Source of the DNA: Pokkaliibacter sp046614695
GTDB taxonomy: Bacteria > Pseudomonadota > Gammaproteobacteria > Pseudomonadales > Balneatricaceae
Length of the DNA: 64,000 nucleotides
Direction of reading: 5' to 3'
Assembly (NCBI RefSeq): GCF_046614695.1
Contig: NZ_JBKKHQ010000008.1
Coordinates: forward strand, 62,001-126,000
How positions within the stretch are numbered: the first letter of the stretch is position 1; each line of letters begins with the position of its first letter. Below are positions 18,008 to 26,215 of the stretch, piece after piece. A program made the translations under genes and the position numbers. The notes below the pieces were generated by a model that saw only the letters and a program-made list of their open reading frames with translations, was not told the origin of the DNA and made no database searches.

Positions 18008-18487
18008 ATGGCGAGTAACAATGCTAAGGTCAGTAATGACACAGTTTTGCAATGGGTCACGTTTCGCCTGGAAAAGGAAGTGTACGGCGTTAATGTCATG
18101 CAGGTTCAGGAAGTTCTGCGTTATTCAGACATCGCGCCCGTGCCCGGAGCCCCCTCTTATGTGATGGGTATTATTAACCTACGTGGAAACGTGGTCACCG
18201 TTATTGATACACGTCAGCGCTTCGGTCTTCCTACCACAGATATCACTGACAACTCGCGAATCATCATTATTGAGGTGAGCGGCCATGTCGTTGGCATTCT
18301 GGTCGACTCCGTTGCTGAAGTGGTTTATCTCAGCCAGTCTGAAATTGAAAGCGCGCCGAACCTTGGAAATGAAGAAGCGGCAAAATTCATTCATGGCGTT
18401 TGCCATAAAAATGATCGCTTGCTGATTCTCGTCGAGTTGGACAAACTGATGAGCGAAGATGAGTGGGCAGAAATTATCAATCTGTAA
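18008..18487 (+). CDS. cheW: Chemotaxis coupling protein CheW
   Basis: CheW couples receptors to CheA. The 159-residue product is a single CheW domain with 'GVNVMQVQEVLRY', 'PSYVMGIINLRGNVVTVID' and 'GILVDSVAEVVYL', all conserved family blocks. A GAGGAAAG site precedes the ATG. It ends the che operon together with the small DUF2802-type gene. Confidence 0.96.
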   Translation: MASNNAKVSNDTVLQWVTFRLEKEVYGVNVMQVQEVLRYSDIAPVPGAPSYVMGIINLRGNVVTVIDTRQRFGLPTTDITDNSRIIIIEVSGHVVGILVDSVAEVVYLSQSEIESAPNLGNEEAAKFIHGVCHKNDRLLILVELDKLMSEDEWAEIINL

Positions 18488-18519
18488 CTCCGTAATCAGT
18501 TTGGCTTAAGGGACAGGCA

Positions 18520-18948
18520 TTGGAACCTTCGTTGTCCACTTCCAGCATAGGGCTAATTTTATCGGTGGCTGGCATCGCGTTTTTCTCGTTGATGCTGGCT
18601 ATCTGGGCTTGTGTGCGCCTGTCTCAACAAAGAAAACAGTTCAACACGCTCATGGAGTTGTTGCGAAGTGAGCTGGATGTCATGAGCCAAAGCAGTATGG
18701 GCGTAGGGCAGCGCCTTGTGGAGGTCGAAAGACGTCTTAATTCCACGATGGAAAAGCAGCAGCGCCTTGAAGGTCGTGAGGGTGGCGGCGCCGCCATCAC
18801 GCAAGCGGCAAAGTTAATGGAAATGGGAGCATCGGTAGACGATGTTATGACTAACTGTCAGATCGGCCGTCCCGAAGCAGAGTTAATTGCTTTACTGCAT
18901 AAAGAAGTTCGAAGCCCTAGTGCGCCACGCAAGCGTATTCGCGGCTGA
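18520..18948 (+). CDS. DUF2802-type small membrane protein
   Basis: A 142-residue protein starting at TTG 18520 (AAGGGA 6 nt upstream). It has one N-terminal transmembrane helix (about 10-32), a coiled-coil stretch (about 35-75) and a C-terminal segment 'AKLMEMGASVDDVMTNCQIGRPEAELIALLH' region that resembles a small helix-turn-helix. A DUF2802 gene commonly ends pseudomonad che clusters. The function is unknown; its place beside cheW suggests a role in motility. It converges with the FlhX gene, 9 nt away. Confidence 0.75.
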   Translation: MEPSLSTSSIGLILSVAGIAFFSLMLAIWACVRLSQQRKQFNTLMELLRSELDVMSQSSMGVGQRLVEVERRLNSTMEKQQRLEGREGGGAAITQAAKLMEMGASVDDVMTNCQIGRPEAELIALLHKEVRSPSAPRKRIRG

Positions 18949-18957
18949 TGAGATAAC

Positions 18958-19266
18958 TCAATGATTGGGCTTAGGCGTTGACCGGTTTTTCATCACAGCA
19001 CTTTTCTTTTCTTCTTTTAACCTGAACAGAAATGCCAGAATTTCGGCAATCGCGACGTATAGCTGTTCAGGAATTTCCTCTCCTGGCTCCATTTGACTCA
19101 ACAGCGCTGCCAGTTCTGGGCTTTCATGCAGAGGTACATTAGCCTCTTTGGCTAATGCAATAATCTGCTCGGCCAGAAAGCCGCTACCTACCGCCGTAAC
19201 TTTTGGGGCTCCGGTTTTATTGGGATCATACTCCAGAGCGGCAGCAAGCTTTTTCTTGATCGCCAT
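18958..19266 (-). CDS. FlhX: stand-alone FlhB C-terminal domain
   Basis: The 102-residue product aligns by eye with the part of FlhB that follows the NPTH autocleavage site: 'AAALEYDPNKTGAPKVTAVGS' region, then 'ALAKEANVPLHESPELAALL' and 'LYVAIAEILAFLFRL', compared with 'IAQAHEIPMLEAPELARAI' and 'LYFAVAQVLAYVTHL' in FlhB of this window. It has no membrane helices and no NPTH. FlhX proteins of this kind can stand in for the cleaved FlhB fragment in Helicobacter/Wolinella-type systems. It is 2 nt downstream of a second FliK-like gene, its likely partner. Confidence 0.85.
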   Translation of the reverse strand: MAIKKKLAAALEYDPNKTGAPKVTAVGSGFLAEQIIALAKEANVPLHESPELAALLSQMEPGEEIPEQLYVAIAEILAFLFRLKEEKKSAVMKNRSTPKPNH

Positions 19267-19268
19267 GA

Positions 19269-20408
19269 TCAGACCTTCTCATCAATCAGCGGTAGTGTAT
19301 TTACGGGCCGGATATCATCGTCTTCTTTGGGGCGCCCGACAAATTGCTGGTAATTTGAGACTCTGATGCCCTTATCTTGTAGAGCGTTTATCAGACTTTT
19401 GCTGACTGGCTCGCTCAACGTATCGTCCCAGCTTTTATCCGGAAGCCACAGGCTGATACCAAGCGCCTGTTGGTAATCCAGGCGAATATGGATTTGCTCG
19501 TTGTCCTCAATTTCAAAGTCGAGGTCAATCTGCCAGTTTTGCTGTTGTTCAGGGGCTTCAGGAGAGGAGCCTGACTCATCGCGCTTGACGCGAAGTCGAA
19601 AGGGTTCCAGCTCCTGCTGAGGAGAGGTCATCACCAGCTCAATATGTTGTTCGTTATCCCGCTGCATATTCTCAAGTTGCATTACCTGAATGCGGGCTAG
19701 CCGACCTTCAACCGCTTTTCGCATCGGGTGCTCAGGCTCAAGGTTCTGCAGTGCCTGCCAGAGTAGTGCCTTATGATCCTGACTGACCGACTCTCCCTTG
19801 AGGAGCCTTTTTTCAGTAAAAAATCCACTATTCTGCACAGCGCTCTTAAGCGTATCAGGCTGTTTCAGTTCATCTTTCTTTGGAAGCTGCTGCTTTATGC
19901 TTTGCATGGCTGAATAAGCTTGAGGTGAAAGCGCTAAAGCCGTGGGGGTTAATGTCAGGCGCTGCAGCAGTGGCTGTAGCTGATCCAATGATTGCTGCTG
20001 TGGCAAATAAGTTTTTAATTGTGATAGCAGTGTCTGCTGGGCAGCAGAGGGTGTCGGAACCACCTGAAGTAGCTGTGGTCCAATGGCTTTAAGCGTTACC
20101 GTTTGACCCGGAGTGAGCGGCACATTGCTCACCGCTTTGTAGACCTGCCCCTGAACCGATACTGTCGCCTGATATTGCCCCTGACTCGTTGGGGCTGCTC
20201 CCGTGCGGGTATAACCTGCAGCGCCTGTCGTTGCGGCTCCGGATGAGGGAGATGCGGTAGCCGTCAGCACTTGTGCCTGTACCAGGTTCTGCCCCAGGCT
20301 ATTGGTATTGGAGCTGCCCGCAAGCACGCTACCCTTGGCAATGGATTGCAAGGTATTAACAGCGACGAGTGATGATGGCGGGATCTGATTGACCACAGTG
20401 AATTCCAT
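19269..20408 (-). CDS. Second FliK-like protein (hook-length control family)
   Basis: A 379-residue protein with a Ser/Thr/Gln/Ala-rich N-terminal two thirds and a C-terminal domain whose beta/alpha pattern ('WQIDLDFEIEDNEQIHIRLDYQ') resembles the Flg_hook fold of FliK, though the 'LxPxxLG' motif is not preserved. It is cotranscribed with FlhX, as FliK works on the FlhB C-terminal piece. It might act as a second ruler, a secretion modulator, or in an alternative export switch. Family membership is moderately sure; function is inferred from the pairing. Confidence 0.75.
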   Translation of the reverse strand: MEFTVVNQIPPSSLVAVNTLQSIAKGSVLAGSSNTNSLGQNLVQAQVLTATASPSSGAATTGAAGYTRTGAAPTSQGQYQATVSVQGQVYKAVSNVPLTPGQTVTLKAIGPQLLQVVPTPSAAQQTLLSQLKTYLPQQQSLDQLQPLLQRLTLTPTALALSPQAYSAMQSIKQQLPKKDELKQPDTLKSAVQNSGFFTEKRLLKGESVSQDHKALLWQALQNLEPEHPMRKAVEGRLARIQVMQLENMQRDNEQHIELVMTSPQQELEPFRLRVKRDESGSSPEAPEQQQNWQIDLDFEIEDNEQIHIRLDYQQALGISLWLPDKSWDDTLSEPVSKSLINALQDKGIRVSNYQQFVGRPKEDDDIRPVNTLPLIDEKV

Positions 20409-20419
20409 GTAATGTCAGG

Positions 20420-20450
20420 TTACAACCTATCACTTCTATTTCTATATAAT
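20420..20450 (+). promoter_or_regulatory. Possible promoter for the ccm operon
   Basis: TTACAA (20420-20425) and a perfect TATAAT (20445-20450) lie in the divergent gap between the fliK-like gene and ccmA. The 19-nt spacer is longer than ideal, so this is a weak candidate. Confidence 0.35.
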
Positions 20451-20537
20451 CGACGCCTATTTGGCAAAGTTGAGCTTTAACGCTTATTTCCTCCATCGGC
20501 TGACTGTTTCAGGAGGCCACTGAATACCGGGTCCTTC

Positions 20538-21167
20538 ATGCCATCACTGCTTGATGTGAAAGCGCTAGCCTGCGAGAGGGATGATGAATCCATTTTTGCC
20601 GGTCTTGATTTTGAGCTGAGCGCGGGCGAATTGATTCATGTTTTAGGTGCTAATGGCGCCGGTAAGACCAGTCTCTTACGTATTTTAGCTGGCTTAATGT
20701 TGCCTGCGGCGGGCGAAGTGCACTATCAGCAACGATCAATTGATCAGTTGGGAGTGGATTATCGGTCTCAGCTACTGTATCAAGGCCACGCAAACGGTGT
20801 TAAGACAGCGCTAACACCATTGGAAAATCTGGAAATAGCCTGTGCTCTGCAAAGCCATCTGGTGCCTGAGAAAATGCTGGAGGCTCTCACGTGGGTGGGG
20901 CTCGAGCATTACGTCGAACAACCCTGCCGACAGTTATCAGCAGGGCAGAATCGCCGGGTTTCACTGGCACGCTTGTTCATGACACGCGCACCTTTATGGA
21001 TTCTGGATGAGCCTTTTACGGCGATTGATGTCAGTGGTACCAAGCTTTTGGAGCAACGTCTGGCTTCACACTGTCAGTCGGGAGGCGCGGTGATTCTTAC
21101 AAGTCATCACACGTTGAAAGACGCCGGTAGCGTTCGTTACCTGTCACTGGATGCCTCCTATGCATAA
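20538..21167 (+). CDS. ccmA: Heme exporter ATPase CcmA
   Basis: CcmA is the ATPase of the CcmAB(CD) complex that releases holo-CcmE during cytochrome c maturation. It has Walker A GANGAGKTS at residues 37-45, an ABC signature 'LSAGQNRRVSLARL' and Walker B 'LWILDEPF'. Length 209 aa is typical. It starts the nine-gene ccm run and overlaps ccmB by 17 nt. Confidence 0.96.
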   Translation: MPSLLDVKALACERDDESIFAGLDFELSAGELIHVLGANGAGKTSLLRILAGLMLPAAGEVHYQQRSIDQLGVDYRSQLLYQGHANGVKTALTPLENLEIACALQSHLVPEKMLEALTWVGLEHYVEQPCRQLSAGQNRRVSLARLFMTRAPLWILDEPFTAIDVSGTKLLEQRLASHCQSGGAVILTSHHTLKDAGSVRYLSLDASYA

Positions 21168-21843
21168 CTCTGCCTTAGTGGCCTGGGGCGCCATTATGAG
21201 GCGTGAAATGCTGATTATTGGTCGGCACCAGCTGGAGTGGATGAATCCACTTTTTTTCTTTGTTCTGGTGATTACGTTACTGCCTCTGGCTGTCTCCCCA
21301 TCGGCTGAACAGTTAGCTCCTATTGCGCCCGGCATGATCTGGATCGCAGCTTTGCTCTCCGTCATGCTTGGAATGGATGGGTTATTTCGCAGTGACTTTG
21401 AGGACGGCACCCTTGAGCAGATGGTGCTTTCTTCACAGTCATTATCCTGGCTTGTGTCCGCGAAAGTGGTGGCTTACTGGCTGGTTACAGGTCTGCCTTT
21501 GACCCTCATTAGCCCTTTACTTGGCATGATGCTGTCGATGTCGTCAGAGAATATTCTGACGCTCTTTCTCGGTCTTTTGCTGGGCACGCTCAGTCTCTGC
21601 CTGATTGGTGCGATAGGAGCGGCATTAACGGTGGGTTTACGCCGCGGGGGCGTTTTGCTGGCACTGTTGGTGCTGCCACTTTATGTGCCAATTCTTATTT
21701 TTGGTGCAGGGGCAGTGACCACCTCAGCTCTGACGGGCTCAGCTAGTGGACAGTTCGCTCTTATGGGAGCCTTGTTGGCACTGGCTTTACCTTTGGCGCC
21801 GCTTGCATCTGCCGCCGCGCTCAAGATTAGTATTAATGGATAG
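21151..21843 (+). CDS. ccmB: Heme exporter membrane protein CcmB
   Basis: The 230-residue, six-helix membrane partner of CcmA. Family blocks seen are 'FDGxLEQ'-type 'FEDGTLEQMVLS' and the Leu/Gly-rich last three helices. The ATG at 21151 overlaps ccmA; a second in-frame ATG at 21160 is also possible. ccmC follows after 6 nt. Confidence 0.95.
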   Translation: MPPMHNSALVAWGAIMRREMLIIGRHQLEWMNPLFFFVLVITLLPLAVSPSAEQLAPIAPGMIWIAALLSVMLGMDGLFRSDFEDGTLEQMVLSSQSLSWLVSAKVVAYWLVTGLPLTLISPLLGMMLSMSSENILTLFLGLLLGTLSLCLIGAIGAALTVGLRRGGVLLALLVLPLYVPILIFGAGAVTTSALTGSASGQFALMGALLALALPLAPLASAAALKISING

Positions 21844-21849
21844 TTTGTA

Positions 21850-22653
21850 ATGGCAAAGAAACAACGTATGCCTACCTGGTTTTATCAGTTGGGCTCTCCC
21901 CGCTGGTTTTATCAGATGACAGGGCGTTGGTCCGGAGGGCTTGCCCTGCTCGCTGCGGTACTCTTAATTGTTGGTACTGTCTGGGGGCTGTTGTTCGCTC
22001 CAGCCGATTACCAGCAGGGCAACAGCTTCCGGATTATTTATATCCATGTGCCCAGTGCATTTCTGGCTGAATCCGCCTACATGCTGCTGGCCGCCGCTGG
22101 TCTGGTTGCGCTGGTCTGGCGAATGAAAATGGCCGAGGTTGTGATGAAGTGCGCGGCCCCAATTGGCGCCTCATTTGCGGCAATGGCGCTGATTACCGGT
22201 GCAATATGGGGCAGGCCCACCTGGGGTGCCTGGTGGGTATGGGATGCTCGTATCACGTCCATGCTAATCCTGCTTTTTCTCTATCTGGGCATCATCGCGT
22301 TGCACGCTGCTATCAACGATCGACAAATGGCCGCTCGCGCAGCCGCTATTTTGGCGCTGGTAGGTGTCGTCAATATTCCCATCATTAAATACTCCGTCGA
22401 CTGGTGGAATACTCTGCATCAGCCTGCGACTTTTACTCTCACTAAAAAGCCAGACATGCCTCCGTCAATGTGGGTGCCATTACTGGTGATGGTGCTGGGT
22501 CTTTACTGCTTTTTTGGCTGGGCTCTGATCAAGCGTTGTCAAACCGAAATTCTTATTCGTGAACGCAAGAGTGTTTGGGTGATTGAGTTGCTGACAGGTA
22601 AAGCTGCCCGTTCTCATAGCGATAAAACCAGTGGGAGAAAGGCCAATGCCTGA
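21850..22653 (+). CDS. ccmC: Heme delivery protein CcmC
   Basis: CcmC loads heme onto CcmE. The 267-residue membrane protein has the tryptophan-rich heme-binding loop 'WGRPTWGAWWVWDAR' and the flanking histidine-containing loops ('IYIHVPSA', 'NTLHQPA'). It overlaps the ccmD start by 8 nt. All family features are intact. Confidence 0.96.
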   Translation: MAKKQRMPTWFYQLGSPRWFYQMTGRWSGGLALLAAVLLIVGTVWGLLFAPADYQQGNSFRIIYIHVPSAFLAESAYMLLAAAGLVALVWRMKMAEVVMKCAAPIGASFAAMALITGAIWGRPTWGAWWVWDARITSMLILLFLYLGIIALHAAINDRQMAARAAAILALVGVVNIPIIKYSVDWWNTLHQPATFTLTKKPDMPPSMWVPLLVMVLGLYCFFGWALIKRCQTEILIRERKSVWVIELLTGKAARSHSDKTSGRKANA

Positions 22654-22837
22654 CATGTATTTTTCCTCATTCGCCGATTTTCTGGCAATGGGCGGCCATG
22701 GCTTATATGTGTGGCTCAGCTACGGAATCGCACTGGCTATTATGATATTTAATGTCATCGTCCCTGTGGTTAACGCTAAGACGCAGCGTCGGGTGCTGAA
22801 ACAGCGAATCGTGCGGGAGCAACAGCGTGAGTCTTAA
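22646..22837 (+). CDS. ccmD: Heme exporter small subunit CcmD
   Basis: A 63-residue single-pass protein that helps release holo-CcmE. The start at 22646 is chosen because a GGAGAAAGG site lies just upstream and the product begins MPDMYFSSFADFLAMGGHG, the family N-terminus. One transmembrane helix (about 20-42) is followed by a basic tail. It overlaps ccmC by 8 nt and ccmE by 11 nt. Confidence 0.93.
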   Translation: MPDMYFSSFADFLAMGGHGLYVWLSYGIALAIMIFNVIVPVVNAKTQRRVLKQRIVREQQRES

Positions 22838-23285
22838 ACGTAAACAGCGGTTGTGGGCTGTTATCCTGCTTGTGTTGGGAGTGGCCGTTGCAGTGGGGCT
22901 CTCTCTTTATGCTCTGCAACAGAATATCAATCTGTTTTATACCCCCACCCAGATTGTCAGCCAGGAAGCTCCTAAAGAGAAAACCATTCGAGCCGGCGGT
23001 ATGGTTGTACAGAACAGCCTTAAGCGTGCCAGCGATAGCCTGAAAGTGACCTTTGGCCTTACCGATTACCAAAAGACTATCGAAGTGGAATACACCGGGA
23101 TTCTTCCCGACCTATTCCGTGAAGGACAAGGCGTCGTTGCATTGGGCAAGGTTAACAGCGCGGGTGTTTTCGTCGCCGAACAGGTACTCGCCAAGCATGA
23201 TGAAAAGTACATGCCTCCGGAAGTGGCTGCTGCTTTAAAAGCCAGCGGTAAACTTCCGCCCAAAGCAGAAGGGGAGGCGCAATGA
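22827..23285 (+). CDS. ccmE: Heme chaperone CcmE
   Basis: CcmE carries heme covalently in the periplasm to CcmF/H. The 152-residue product has one N-terminal anchor helix (about 10-30), a beta-barrel domain and the heme-binding motif HDEKY with His at residue 124. Overlaps on both sides (ccmD, ccmF) show tight coupling. Confidence 0.96.
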   Translation: MSLKRKQRLWAVILLVLGVAVAVGLSLYALQQNINLFYTPTQIVSQEAPKEKTIRAGGMVVQNSLKRASDSLKVTFGLTDYQKTIEVEYTGILPDLFREGQGVVALGKVNSAGVFVAEQVLAKHDEKYMPPEVAAALKASGKLPPKAEGEAQ

Positions 23286-25228
23286 TTCCTGAATTAGGTC
23301 AAATGGCGCTAATCCTGGCATTTTGTCTATCGATATTGCTAATGACAGTGCCAATGGCGGGTAGCTGGAGCCGCAATGCGCTTTGGATGCGTTTTGCTCC
23401 ACCTCTGGTCGTTGGGCAGTTCATTTTTATTCTGATCGCTTTTATCTGTCTGATCCTAAGCTTTCTGCACGATGATTTCAGTGTGGTTTATGTGGCCAGC
23501 AACTCAAACAGCCTGCTTCCTTGGTACTACAAGTTCAGCGCTGTATGGGGAGGTCATGAAGGCTCGCTTTTACTGTGGATTCTGATTCTCTCAACGTGGA
23601 CCTTGCTAGTAACCTTGAGAAGCGCCCATCTCCCAGAGGTTCTGCGTGCCAGGGTGTTGTCTGTACTCGGCATTATTGCCGTGGGGTTTCTGGCTTTTAT
23701 TCTCTTTACCTCTAATCCGTTCAATCGAAACCTCTTCAATCAGCCTGCTGATGGACGTGACCTGAATCCACTTCTGCAGGACTTTGGCTTAATTGTTCAC
23801 CCGCCAATGCTGTACATGGGATACGTCGGATTTGCGGTGGCCTTTGCTTTTGCTATTGCCGCTCTTTTAGGAGGTCGCCTTGATGCGGCCTGGGCCCGTT
23901 GGGCGAGGCCATGGACCAATGCCGCCTGGGCGTTTCTGTCCGTAGGTATTGTGCTTGGCTCGTGGTGGGCTTATTACGAGTTGGGTTGGGGCGGTTGGTG
24001 GTTCTGGGACCCTGTAGAGAATGCTTCATTCATGCCTTGGCTGGCAGGTACGGCTCTCATTCACTCTCTGGCGGTGACAGAAAAACGCGGTGGCTTCAAA
24101 AGCTGGACGGCTCTTTTGTCTATCTGTGCCTTCTCGCTCAGTTTGTTGGGTACTTTTCTGGTGCGCTCAGGCGTACTGACCTCTGTGCATGCTTTTGCCA
24201 GTGACCCGACGCGTGGCTCTTTTATTCTCATGATGCTGGCAGTGGTTGTCGGCGGTTCGCTGCTTCTGTTTGGCTGGCGGGGGGGGCAATTACGCTCCCA
24301 TGTTCGGTTTACGCTGCTCTCGCGCGAGAGTTTCCTGTTGGTGAACAACATCATTCTGTTGGCGGCAATGACCGTTGTGCTGTTGGGAACGCTTTATCCA
24401 TTGGTAGTGGACTCACTCAATCTCGGCAAACTTTCCGTTGGCCCACCTTATTTCAATGCTTTATTTGTGCCCATGATGGTAATCCTTGCAGTTGTTTTGG
24501 GTGCAGGAGCGTTGCTGCGCTGGAAAACCCATGCGCCAGACTTATGGGGGCGTTCGCTAGTCAAACCTGGGCTTGTGGTTCTGGCGGTGGCTATTGTCAG
24601 TCTGGTTTGGGGTGGAGAGCATCGTTTAGGCATTGTGACAGGCTCAGTCGTTGCGGCTTGGGTCGTCGGTGTCACCCTCATTGAAGTTTTACAGCGAGTT
24701 CGTAAAAGCGGACTTCGGCGCTTGCCAGCAGGTTTTTGGGGAATGCATTTGGCTCATTTGGGCTTTGCTGTGTCCATTCTCGGTGTCACCTTTGTCAGCC
24801 AGCATGCCTTTGAGCAGGACATCCGTGTGGTGACCGGACAAAAGGAAGCTATTGGTGGGCTAACGCTTGAATATCTCGGCGCCAAAGAAGTTCAGGGGCC
24901 TAACTATGTCGCACAGGAAGGCCACTTCAAGGTTTTTGACGGTGAGAAGTTATTAACGGAACTGTATCCGCAGAAACGCCGCTATAGCTCGGGTATGTCA
25001 GTCATGACCGAAGCCGCCATTTCACCTGGTCTTATGCAGGATATCTATATTGCGATGGGAGAGAAGCTTGGTCCCGATGCATGGGCGGTCAGGTTTCATA
25101 TTAAGCCTATGGTTCGCTGGATCTGGCTTGGGGGTCTCATGATGGCCTTGGGCGGTGCCATTGCGGCTCTGGATAAACGCTATCGCAGGCTTAAATTTAA
25201 AGATCAGGAGGTTGTGGCACATGCGTAA
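23282..25228 (+). CDS. ccmF: Cytochrome c heme lyase subunit CcmF
   Basis: CcmF, with CcmH/I, attaches heme to apocytochrome c. The 648-residue polytopic protein has the WWD domain 'WGGWWFWDPVENASFMPW' and surrounding conserved His loops ('HPPMLYMGYVGF', 'VWGGHEGSLLLW'). Length and helix pattern are normal. The 4-nt ATGA overlap with ccmE and the close ccmG start place it mid-operon. Confidence 0.96.
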   Translation: MIPELGQMALILAFCLSILLMTVPMAGSWSRNALWMRFAPPLVVGQFIFILIAFICLILSFLHDDFSVVYVASNSNSLLPWYYKFSAVWGGHEGSLLLWILILSTWTLLVTLRSAHLPEVLRARVLSVLGIIAVGFLAFILFTSNPFNRNLFNQPADGRDLNPLLQDFGLIVHPPMLYMGYVGFAVAFAFAIAALLGGRLDAAWARWARPWTNAAWAFLSVGIVLGSWWAYYELGWGGWWFWDPVENASFMPWLAGTALIHSLAVTEKRGGFKSWTALLSICAFSLSLLGTFLVRSGVLTSVHAFASDPTRGSFILMMLAVVVGGSLLLFGWRGGQLRSHVRFTLLSRESFLLVNNIILLAAMTVVLLGTLYPLVVDSLNLGKLSVGPPYFNALFVPMMVILAVVLGAGALLRWKTHAPDLWGRSLVKPGLVVLAVAIVSLVWGGEHRLGIVTGSVVAAWVVGVTLIEVLQRVRKSGLRRLPAGFWGMHLAHLGFAVSILGVTFVSQHAFEQDIRVVTGQKEAIGGLTLEYLGAKEVQGPNYVAQEGHFKVFDGEKLLTELYPQKRRYSSGMSVMTEAAISPGLMQDIYIAMGEKLGPDAWAVRFHIKPMVRWIWLGGLMMALGGAIAALDKRYRRLKFKDQEVVAHA

Positions 25229-25760
25229 GCTTATGTTCTTTCTGCCTCTTGTGATTGTGATCATTCTGGGAGGGTTCTTCTGGAAAAGCCTGGGCAAGGA
25301 CCCTAGCCTTCTACCGTCAGTTTTAATTGATAAGCCCCTGCCTGACTTTCGTCTGGCGAGCCTGGCCGACTCAGAGAAAATGCTGACTCCCCAGTCGATG
25401 CCAAAGAAACCTTACCTTCTCAACGTATGGGGAACCTGGTGTCCTGCATGTCGTATTGAGCACCCTTTCTTTACCCAGCTGGCACAAAGCGGGGTAAATA
25501 TTATCGGGGTGAATTATAAGGATGAGCGCTCAAGCGCAGAGAAGTGGCTGAGTGATTTGGGTAACCCTTACTTAATGAACATCTTCGATGACAAGGGCAC
25601 CTTAGGACTGGATCTTGGTGTTTATGGTGCTCCAGAAACCTACCTTGTCGATAGTCAGGGAGTTATTCGCTATAAGCATGTGGGAATTGTTAGCGCCGAG
25701 GTGTGGAGTAAAAATATTCAGCCTCGTTATCAGCAATTGCTGGGAGAAAAGGCACCATGA
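25221..25760 (+). CDS. ccmG: Thiol:disulfide oxidoreductase CcmG/DsbE
   Basis: A membrane-anchored thioredoxin-like protein that keeps the CXXCH cysteines of apocytochrome c reduced. From the ATG at 25221 (AGGAGG upstream) it is 179 aa, with an N-terminal anchor (about 3-22) and the active site WCPAC (C74, C77). A longer in-frame start at 25155 lies inside ccmF and is less likely. It overlaps ccmH by 4 nt. Confidence 0.95.
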   Translation: MRKLMFFLPLVIVIILGGFFWKSLGKDPSLLPSVLIDKPLPDFRLASLADSEKMLTPQSMPKKPYLLNVWGTWCPACRIEHPFFTQLAQSGVNIIGVNYKDERSSAEKWLSDLGNPYLMNIFDDKGTLGLDLGVYGAPETYLVDSQGVIRYKHVGIVSAEVWSKNIQPRYQQLLGEKAP

Positions 25761-26215
25761 AGATAAGTCTTTTGCTGAGCCTGCTGTTGTTCAGTGCCAT
25801 TGCTCATGCAGCAATTGATGCACAGCAGTTTGCTGATCCCGCATTACAGGCCAGATACCAGCAGCTGATACACGAACTTCGCTGCCCAAAATGCCAAAAT
25901 CAGAATATTGGTGACTCTGATGCGCCTATCGCTTCGGACTTGCGCCAAGAGGTCAGTAGCCTGCTAAAGGATGGTAAAACAGATGATGAAGTGCGGGATT
26001 ACATGGAATCTCGTTACGGGGATTTCGTGCTTTATCGGCCTAAAGTAGAAAGTAAAACCTGGGTACTCTGGTATGGACCTTTCGCCATTTTATTAATGGG
26101 AGCATTAGCGCTGATTATTCTGGTCATACGGCTTAAGACAGCTCCGGCGGAAGAGGCACCCGATCAACAACGGCTAAATGCCTTACTTAACAACGATTCT
26201 TCCAAGGAGCCCTGA
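25757..26215 (+). CDS. ccmH: Cytochrome c maturation protein CcmH
   Basis: CcmH is the apocytochrome thiol-binding subunit of the heme lyase. It has a cleavable signal (to about residue 18, 'AIAHA'), the redox motif LRCPKC (C43, C46) in 'LRCPKCQNQNIGDSDAP', a periplasmic three-helix fold and a C-terminal transmembrane helix (about 105-125). The 152-aa length is that of the single-domain CcmH; the TPR part is the separate ccmI. Confidence 0.95.
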   Translation: MKISLLLSLLLFSAIAHAAIDAQQFADPALQARYQQLIHELRCPKCQNQNIGDSDAPIASDLRQEVSSLLKDGKTDDEVRDYMESRYGDFVLYRPKVESKTWVLWYGPFAILLMGALALIILVIRLKTAPAEEAPDQQRLNALLNNDSSKEP

